DNA from: Yamagishiella unicocca
Taxonomy: Eukaryota > Chlorophyta > Chlorophyceae > Chlamydomonadales > Volvocaceae
Direction: 5' to 3'
Assembly (NCBI GenBank): GCA_003116995.1
Contig: BDSL01000005.1
Span: 1,934,001 to 1,998,000 of the forward strand
Length of the DNA: 64,000 nt
Under the pieces are notes generated by a model. The model saw only the letters and a list, made by a program, of their open reading frames with translations, ran no database searches and was not told where the DNA came from. A program made the position numbers and the translations under genes. Positions within the stretch are counted from its first letter, which is position 1. Each line of letters opens with the position of its first letter. Of the stretch, positions 56,193-64,000 are shown one piece after another.

Positions 56193-59100
56193 TTACTGAG
56201 ACAGAGCGACCCCTTGGTCTTCTGGATTCCTAAGGAAAAGGACATTCCTCTGCTGGCACCCGCGGAAAGCAAACCCACCACCCACCTTCCACGCCTCCGG
56301 CGTCACGCCCAGTGGTGCGTAGTCCGGCAGTCGCTGACAGCACTCGCCATCCACCACCAGCAGCATCCGCCGCCCGCGCGCCAGGCCGGCTCCCACCTCC
56401 GACAGGCAGCCGTGCGGCGCAGAGAGGCCGGGGGTCATAAAGTACACGCAGACAACGTTGGGATTCGAAGCCTGCTGGGAGTCAGCGTCCTCAGTCCAGG
56501 ATATGGACCGCGGCTCGGGCCGCAACACGCCCCCGAGCACCGACACGCGCCTGGCGCCAGCCGCGGTGCGCGCGCCGGTGACGGAGGTGGCCAGCGACGA
56601 GGCCCCGCAGTCGTCCGCGGACGGCCCCGCAAAGGCGACCAGCTCGTCGGCGCTGGCGCCGACGTTGGCGCGCGCCGCCGGCGGCGTGGGCGCGCCGCCG
56701 CTGGTCCGCCGTGACGTGGACTCGGACAGCAGCGCGTCCGGTCGGCTGCCGCTGTCCTCTCCGGTGCTGCAGCGGCCGCTGCTGCCGCTGCTGCTTCTGC
56801 TGCTGGGGTGGCTGGGCTGCAACACGCCCGCCGCCGCCGCCGCCGCTGCCATCGCCGTGCCGGTGGCGGAGCTGGTCTGCTGCCGCCGGTTATGCGACCG
56901 GCCGGCGCTTTCCGCTGACTGGAGGCCGAGCCGCGCCGCCGCGCCGGCCGTCGCGGCCCCTCCGGGCGAGTCCCTCCCCGGCTGCTTCATCATCGCCGAC
57001 GCCGCCACCTGCACGCTCACGTTGTTGCGGCCGAGCTCGCCCTCCAGCTGCGCACACACAAAGGCCACGGGCGTCGCCCAGCAGGGGTCCCGATACCGGA
57101 GCACACAGCCACAACCCAAATCGCCGCTGCCGCCGCTACCGCCCGTCTTTGCATATTGTTTCGTATTCCGCTGCTGCTGCGGCGGCGGCTGCTGGGCTTG
57201 CTGCTGCGAGTGCATGGCCGGTCCCTCGCGGCTTTTCCTGACCCCACTCTGCTCGCGACCGCCGCCGGTGCTGACGCTGGCGATTGCGTGGGCGCCCGCG
57301 ACGGCCGTGGCGGCACCCTGCGGTGGCGGTACGGCGCTGTAGGACGTCCATTGCGACGACACCAGGGCCTCGACCAGGGTGGTGGTGACGGGCGAGTCGG
57401 AGCGAGAGGCGGCACCCCAGCCCAACCCACCATCGGCGCCCGCACGCGCCGACCCGCACGTCCAAGGCCCCAGCAGCTGGCAGGCTCGTCTGCATATCGA
57501 AGAATCCGACGCTTGTAGGGCTGCAAGGGACATACCCGGCCCCACACCCGCAGCATCCGCTGCAGTCGCAGTGGCGGCTGCCTGCTGCGGTTGTTGTTGC
57601 TGCTGCTGCGGCGGCGGCTGGTGCTGCGCCGCCTGTGGCTGAGGCTGCGCCACCTGCTGGGGCTCCTCCATGCAGCTGCAGTTGCCTTTCGCCGCAGCAA
57701 CCGGCGGCGGCGGCGGCTGTGGTGGCGGCGGCGGCGGATTCGTCGCAGGGGCGGCAGCGGCGGCGGCGGCGCTCCCAGTGTTGGCGGGTGCGGGTGCGGG
57801 TGCGGCGGCGGCCAGCATGCGCCGTTCGACGTCCCGCAGCGCCTCCGTCGAGTGCTGCGAGAGGTACTTCACAGGAGCCCCAGAGGCCGCGATGACGGGC
57901 CTTATGTCCAGCGGCCACTCCTCCAGCCCGGGCAGCGGGCAGCTCTGCACGCAGTGCACCATGACCAGGGGTCGCAGGAACTTGCTGGCGAGGCGCAGGC
58001 AGGTGAGCACGCCGTCGTCCCAGGTGCAGCCTGCGCGCGCGTGGGCGGGATGGGATGGGGTGGAACGGCGAGGAAACCCGTACAAGGATATAGAATACAG
58101 GGGAATCGAGACTGGTTAGGAAATGGTTGGAGCAAAACGTCGTTGTGAGGCCCCCACGTACCGCACTTGAGGTGTACCGGTGCGCATGACGCGTGTGTGT
58201 GGGGAGGAACATCCGGGCCGGCACTCGAACGGCGCACTCCCCAAAACCGGTACTTTGCCCCAGAGGTGGACTTCCGTGCCCCCGACCCACGCTCTAGGGT
58301 TTGAGATGGGGCGCTTGCTGTCGTCGCAGCCGCAGCCTCATCCACAGCCGCAGCGCCTCTCCCCTCACCTGCTGTCACCAACACGACCACCCCGCGGCGG
58401 CACATGCGGACCTCCCGGGACATGACCAGGTTGGGAGTGCCGGCTCCCGCTGCCTCCGGAGCCGGCTTGATTTCCAGGCCAGGCTCAGCGCTGGGGCCGA
58501 TGCGGATACCTCCCGACATTGACCTGCGGGCCCCAAAACACACAAGAGCCCATAAATGGTGCAGCGGTGAAATAATCCATATGCATCAACAAGCCCAGTA
58601 TATGCATATGCGTCTGTGAATTCTCTCAACCCAACAAGTGCGCTTCTGCGCAATGCTGCTGGAGGACAGCTAGTAGAGCCGCGTTCAGGATTCTGGGCGG
58701 GGGGTTCTGCGGGACAGCGTGTTGCGCCCTCGCAAATCCGGGTTGCGCGGCGCCGCTGGCGCATGTAACCCCAAGATACGCTGCCTGCATATATGGCATA
58801 TATAGCACCCATTCATGAGGAAGGTCGTCTTTTGAGGAAGGTCGTGCCGGCACCCTGTGCACGGAGAGCCACCCCCAGCTGGCACTATCCCATGTCGGCT
58901 CCAGCTCGCCGCCGTCGTTTTGTTTCGAATGAGCTTGGTTGGCGTCGACGTCGACATCCGACTTCACTGGCAGGGCAGTCGTTTGCACTGCGCCCATTTT
59001 GCGAATTACTCCCAAGGCACGTCGTCGCTTGTGGCGCAATGCCGGCGCCGCCTACCCCATCCCCAAGCCCCTTCCTTCGTCCGGTGCTGCCCTAGCAACC

Positions 59101-60018
59101 CACGCCCCACAGTACGGCGCCCCAAGTCAACCCCGGGCACGAACTCACTTAGTGACCGTGAGAGGTGTTCCCGGAACCGACAGGAAGTGGTCCAGGGTCC
59201 ACAGTGAGACCGTGTCCAGCTTCTCGTACCGGGCTTGCAGCTCCAGACCGAATATGGTCCCTGAAGCAGGGGTCGAACCAGGGTTGAGCAAGGAGTCGTC
59301 AACCCTCGTCCGCACGGAGCCTCGTCGGGGCTGTTCACTCCTCGTATTAGGGGCGTGCTGCGTCCCTGCCCTCGTCGCGACACCCCATTCCGCCAACCCT
59401 TTGCAGCGCTTGTAGCGTTAAGTCAGATGCCGGAAAGCTAAAGAATCTGAAGTATAAAAAGGGTCGGTGGCATATGCGCGCAACGGACGGCATCCGGAAG
59501 TATCCAGTGGGCCCTTCCTCAATTGCCGGCGCAGGCCGGGCGCTGGAACTTAACCAGGCACCCAACAAATGCTGGTGAGAGATTACTGGGGCGCGATGAG
59601 CGAACAATCGCTTTGAGGCAATTGGCCGTTCTGGATAGGCAGGTTGGGGGGGGATTGGAGCTAAACGACACGTGACGCATTGGGTGATGAACACGCGCAC
59701 GGTTACCCCGGGTCTGTGCGCTGGGGGTTCTGCGAGCTCCTATATCGTATAACAGGTTCCTCTCGCCAACCCCCAACCGAGCCCCCCGCTCGCGGATCCT
59801 CTTATAAAACCCCCGCCCGGGCAAGACGCACCGCCCAGTGGATAGCATAGCACGACGTCGTGGCCCTCCGCGTCTGGCTGCTGCCCCAGCTGCTTCTCAG
59901 ATCCCTGCCCATTCAAATTGGTCCGATCTGTCGTAGAGCACCGCGAGAAAGCTGTCCGGCATTGGGCTTTGATAGGTAGGGTGTCGACGTCGAGTGAGGC
60001 GCTGGGTGCACAGCCCAT
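56193..60018 (-). CDS. Predicted acylated protein with TIR/nucleoside-deoxyribosyltransferase-like segments, about 763 aa
   Basis: Exons 60018-59832, 59260-59149, 58523-58369 and 58030-56193 agree in phase at all three junctions (split codons 1/2, 2/1 and 1/2). It starts MGCAPSAS, a Gly2/Cys3 context typical of N-myristoylation plus palmitoylation, so membrane attachment is predicted. Residues about 53-210 alternate hydrophobic strands and helices in a TIR-like order: HDVVLCYPLG, then LQARYEKLDTVSLWTLDHFL, CRRGVVVLVTAG, LASKFLRPLVMVHCV and VKYLSQHSTEALRDVERRM. A low-complexity middle (poly-Ala, Pro and Gln; Ser-rich) follows. The C-terminal 90 residues read NVVCVYFMTPGLSAPHGCL-SEVG, with Glu at about residue 696, then GRRMLLVVDGE. 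That is the pattern around the catalytic Glu of TIR NADases and nucleoside 2-deoxyribosyltransferases. Assignment is by pattern only; enzymatic activity is inference. Confidence 0.55.
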
Positions 60019-60655
60019 CCTTGCTGCCCGTGAAGGATGGCAAGTATCGAGCCCTCCACCCGCGGCCACCTGAGTGTGTTGAATGTGTTCAGCCTGGCTA
60101 CAGTATAGCGAGTGAGCGATCGTGGCGGGCCCCGCATCGAACCTAGAAAACGGATGTAGACTTGCCTTGAAGCTATGCCCGCGCAAGATGTGTGGACATT
60201 TACCAGCTGTAATAATGCCAATCCACGTTCACTCCAACGTTGCGGCGTGTCCTTAACAAAGACGGAATGATTTCCCTACGCGTCGTTAGGCCATTAACGA
60301 ACCCTATAATTACCCATCGCCAGCCCTTAGGACTCAGCGGATTACAATGCAACTACGGTAGCGCACTCGGGCTGTGGCAAATGTGGCGAGCAAAGTTAAC
60401 CGGATAATTTCATAAGCTATAAGGATAAATACGTCAAAATTTGTTCAAAGCTGTCGTCTCGCGCTAACCTGTAAGCAAAATCCAGGATGAACACGGAGGC
60501 CTGGTGCCCTGGGCGAACGGCACGACAATGCCGTACTCTGCAAAAGTTCTTTAAGGCACCGCTTTCCCTGGGTCGGAATCTTATACTCCTCATTGTTCCA
60601 AGCTCTGCACATGTCATGCAGTGGCTGAGCCAAGCTGTATAGACAGCCTGCAAAA
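60019..60655. promoter_or_regulatory. Divergent promoter between the TIR/NDT-like gene and NOG2
   Basis: There are 637 bp between start codons, clearly AT-richer around 60,220-60,470. It contains no supported frame and must serve both genes. No specific element identified. Confidence 0.5.
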
Positions 60656-63600
60656 ATGACGAAGGCTGTCAAGGGCAAAGGCAAGGGCAAGGCCAAGCCC
60701 AAGGTTGGCGGCGTGGAGGACAACCGCAAGCCCAAGCATAGCCTTGATGTCAACCGACCTAGCTCCACCAAGGGCGGCATGCGGGATGCTGCGACGGTGA
60801 GAAGGGATTCAATGAATGCCGCCACGCTGGCCGCCAGGCGCCGCCGCCGCCATTTGCTTCTGTTCTGACTCCGGCCCTTTGTAAACAGGTCCGACGCCTC
60901 AAAATGTACAAGCAGCGGCCCGTAAGGGACAAGAAAGGCCGCCTTCTCTACCAGGTGCGGTGTGACGTTACCATGCTGACCTCGGTGAGCGCGGATGTAA
61001 CCTTCGGTATGGCTGCATCTTCAGGAGCTGCAATCGACGGAGCTCCCGACTACCCGCATTCAACCCGACCGCCGATGGTTCGGGAACACTCGCGTAATCG
61101 GGCAGAAGCAGCTTGAGCAGTTCCGGACAGAGATGTCCAGTAAGGTCAACGATGCTTACACAGTCCTACTGCGGGAGAAGAAGCTTCCGCTGCAGCTGTT
61201 GGAGGATCCAGATAAGAAGGTCGGTGCCAAGCAAGCTCGTGCCAGCATGCTGGCAACGCAGCCGTTTTCCGACACCTTCGGCCCCAAGAAGCAGCGCAAG
61301 AGGCCAAAGCTTGCCGTCGAGAGCCTTGAGGACCTGGCACAAACAACCGTCGACAAAAGCGACCGGTAGGTTGCCGTTACAGTTTAACGCAGAACCCGGC
61401 GGCGCACGGCGGCGTGCCTCATACGGCGTGTCTTATACTTGCCCATTGCTGATCGCTGTTGTTCGCCATCTTCAAGTATAGGTATGATGAAGGACAGGCA
61501 TCGATCGGACCTGTCAGCGATATGCTGGAGTTCAAGGACGTGGTGAGTGGCACGCCCATACCAAGCCCGCCAGCATTTTGTGCGTCTGCCGGCGCAACTT
61601 GAAAGCTCCATTTCTTGGCGGCTGCAGGCGCTTGAGCGTGCCTACGAAAAGGGACAGTCGAAACGAATTTGGGGCGAGCTCTACAAGGTTCTGGATTCGT
61701 CGGACGTTATCATTCAGGTGAGGTAATCAAGCACCCCTCTGCGTACTTCCTGCCTCTTATTGGTGGGTCTGGGTGGATGTGCCAACATCCTCAGACTGCC
61801 CTTTGGAGCACCCGCCCTCCGGGCGCTATTATGGGTGTACATTCCTGGGCAACACCATAAATTGACTGCCGGGTAGCGCGCGGTTCCCCTCGGGTTGAGC
61901 TTCGCCTATCTAATGCGCAACTGCTGATTCCATCGCCTTGGGGAGCCCCGTCGGGGCAGTTACCTCGTGGGTCTTACCCAGCATGTGACAAATCCTCTTT
62001 TCGCGTTTTTCAAACACGCTCGCTTGCTTTCGCCCTGTGTAAACGTGCCCCATGCTGCATGCACACGACATGAGAAGCTTCTAAGAGTCATGTCCTCACT
62101 TTCCGACTTATTGCACACCGTCAGCTTCTCAACATTGCGTTTGTCGTTGCTCCTTGATTGGTCCAGGTATTGGACGCGCGGGATCCCAACGGCACTCGCT
62201 GCACCTTCCTGGAGCAGCACATCCGGAAGCATCTGCGGCACAAGCACATCATCCTGCTGCTGAACAAGTGCGACCTGGTAGGTGTGGAAGGTAGATGGGT
62301 CATTGGGTGCTTGGCGATCGCGATGCAGCTTTGGGTCCGTCTCGGTCCTCTGGTGTGCCTCAAAACGTCAATGATGACAAACATGCGGCAGAGTCTTCGC
62401 CATGAAGATACAACTCAGTGGAATCTCGTTAGACTGAGACTCTTGAGGCCACTCGACATTCCAGGACGGGTGCCCCCAGGGGGGAGGGTACTTGGTGCAC
62501 TATCCACTGCCATCGCATGTCGTTGCGCACGGCCAGCCACAGAACGGTCCGATGATGATATTTCCAAATCAGGGCTTCTCTCAGAACACCATTCGCAGGG
62601 CCCGTCTAGAGCTTTCGCCTTTCGCCGGGCTCGAGAGCTGTTGCGGCGTTTCCTTCCTTGGATGTCTGATGGACCCGTTTTGTGGCACGATGTGGCTGGC
62701 TGGCTGTGGCGCAGCACGAAAATCACGCACTGGGCACCACGTGGGCATCATTTTGGCTGAAGTGATGGGACACAAAAATACTTAAATATACTCTGAAAAC
62801 TTCATGTAGTCACACACTGTCCTGATCAGCCGTTTTCCCGGTCGACTCTATGCGCGCCGCCATGTTTAGAACGGCCGCTGCACGTCGTGTTCAAAATCTC
62901 CTCGGCACGTGTTACCGCTATGTTTCGAAAGCAACCGCGCCGTCGTTAAGGATGATTGTGGTTCTTGTCCGTACCATATGACTACGGGATGACAATAACT
63001 TCCACTTTTGGCTGAAACACGGCTCGGTGCATTCAAACAATGTTCATCCATCCGTCCATCCGACACCCTCCCCCGGCAGGTGCCTTCCTGGGTGACGAAG
63101 CGCTGGCTGCACTACCTGTCCCGCGACTTCCCCGTACTCGCGTTCCACGCCTCCATCACGAATCCCTTCGGCAAGGGTGCTCTGCTGTCGCTGCTGCGGC
63201 AGCTCTCACGGCTGCGGTCCGACAAGCAGGCGATTTCCGTCGGTTTCGTGGGCTACCCCAACGTGGGCAAGTCGTCCGTCATCAACACTCTGCGCACAAA
63301 GAAGGTACGAATAGCACAGCATCGAGGTAAACACCTGAAACTTCGACATTCCCCGAAGACCATTAGTGTGTCTTGTTGTGCATGGCGAGTGACAGCGTTA
63401 TCCATGTGCACATCTTATTATGGACGCCCCTGCCTACCTGATGCATTTACAGGTCTGCAAGGCTGCGCCGATCCCTGGCGAGACGAAGATCTGGCAGTAC
63501 ATCACCCTCATGAAGCGCATCTTCTGCATCGACTCCCCCGGTGTGGTCTACAACCGCACCAACGACACCCCCACGGACCTGGTGCTCAAGGGGGTCGTCC

Positions 63601-63671
63601 GCGTGGAGAACCTGGACGACGCCACGCACCACGTCGACCCGGTGCTGACGAAGGTCAAGCCCGAGTACCTG
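60656..63671 (+). CDS. NOG2: NOG2/NUG2 nucleolar GTPase of 60S ribosome assembly, 3' end beyond the window
   Basis: Eight exons seen, 418 codons: 60656-60796, 60889-60954, 61025-61365, 61482-61542, 61628-61717, 62167-62277, 63080-63304, 63453-63671; the last ends at a GTGAGT donor, so at least one exon lies outside. NOG2 (human GNL2) acts in late nucleolar maturation of the large subunit. The N-terminus is Lys-rich, followed by the family block [18 protein letters not shown], then [14 protein letters not shown], and [19 protein letters not shown]. GTPase motifs are in circularly permuted order as in the YlqF/YawG family: G4 NKCDL (exon 6), then G1 GYPNVGKSS (exon 7), G2 region [11 protein letters not shown] and G3 DSPGVV (exon 8). 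All motifs are intact. Confidence 0.94.
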
Positions 63672-64000
63672 GTGAGTCGACCTGCGGGATATGGGTGGCC
63701 GCAGCAATGCGTGGCACACGTGCTTCGGACGGATTGAGTGGCACGCCCACCATCTTGGGCGTCGAAGTTTCATATTGGTATGGATTGAAGCACGAGGCGT
63801 ACAGCGGATCCCGGCCGGCGGTGATGTAACCCAAATAACACAGTAGATAGTGACATCTGAGTTCCTCCGTGAGGACATTTTTTGTGGGAATCTCCCTGAG
63901 CCGCGCCGGGCCGCTTTGATCTAATCGCATTCGAATTCATGATCTGCTGCTTAAATGAGTCTCCATGCGTGTCTGCAAGCTTCTCGCACGTCGCACGAGA
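63672..64000 (+). other. Intron of NOG2 running off the window
   Basis: It begins at the GTGAGT donor after exon 8. No acceptor with a frame continuing the NOG2 C-terminus was found before the window ends. Confidence 0.7.

Noticed and set aside
1..64000. tRNA, rRNA, snRNA genes and telomeric repeats
   Set aside because: None was recognised by eye; the only tRNA-like sequence is the primer-binding complement at 15,153-15,165. A covariance-model scan would be needed to exclude small RNA genes.

Overview
The window is nuclear DNA of a green alga, most likely a volvocine or other chlamydomonadalean chlorophyte. It is GC-rich and its genes are split by many short introns with GT-AG junctions. Third codon positions favour G or C, TGTAA is the likely poly(A) signal, and introns and UTRs carry minisatellites. 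The gene set fits a plastid-bearing alga: plastid ferrochelatase with an LHC-like tail, plastid SufC, SWEET, an intracellular LysM protein, EMC7, an acetyl-CoA transporter, a long type II J-protein and NOG2. All exon models were built by hand from splice sites and reading-phase agreement; no transcript or database evidence was available.

Region 1 (1 to about 21,450) is repeat-rich. Its backbone is a degraded tandem array of three units in the order G-X-Y. G is a small minus-strand gene for a secreted Ser/Pro/Lys-repeat protein, X is a conserved upstream segment of about 0.5 kb, and Y is a conserved segment of about 0.9 kb. Unit 0 has G at 1,862-2,604, X split between about 4,330 and 6,097, and Y at 7,205-8,090; it has been invaded by 3'-end fragments of a LINE retrotransposon. 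Unit 1 has G at 8,505-9,995 and X at 10,237-10,705. Unit 2 has G at 17,897-19,837, X at 20,080-20,570 and Y at 20,590-21,450. Between units 1 and 2 lie an HNH-nuclease-like gene cut by a 115-bp-arm inverted repeat, a coiled-coil exon and a Ty1/copia gag remnant that keeps a half-tRNA primer-binding site.

Region 2 (about 21,450-64,000) is gene-dense. In order it holds SWEET (-), EMC7 (+), an unidentified ER-targeted protein (-), a CX9C protein (+), an SLC33A1-type acetyl-CoA transporter (+), a LysM protein (+), a DnaJ protein with two GC-AG introns (+), SUFC (+), ferrochelatase (+), a TIR/nucleoside-deoxyribosyltransferase-like protein with a predicted acylated N-terminus (-), and NOG2 (+, running off the right end). 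Three head-to-head pairs share short intergenic promoters: SWEET/EMC7, ER protein/CX9C and TIR-like/NOG2. A short motif close to GAGGAAACCCGTGG recurs in both orientations in introns and UTRs throughout this half.

The two least conventional items are the TIR/NDT-like gene (56,193-60,018) and the secreted repeat-protein family, which appears to grow by duplicating symmetric phase-1 exons. SUFC (Fe-S cluster assembly) and ferrochelatase (haem) are adjacent plastid genes that both use iron, which may or may not be coincidence.
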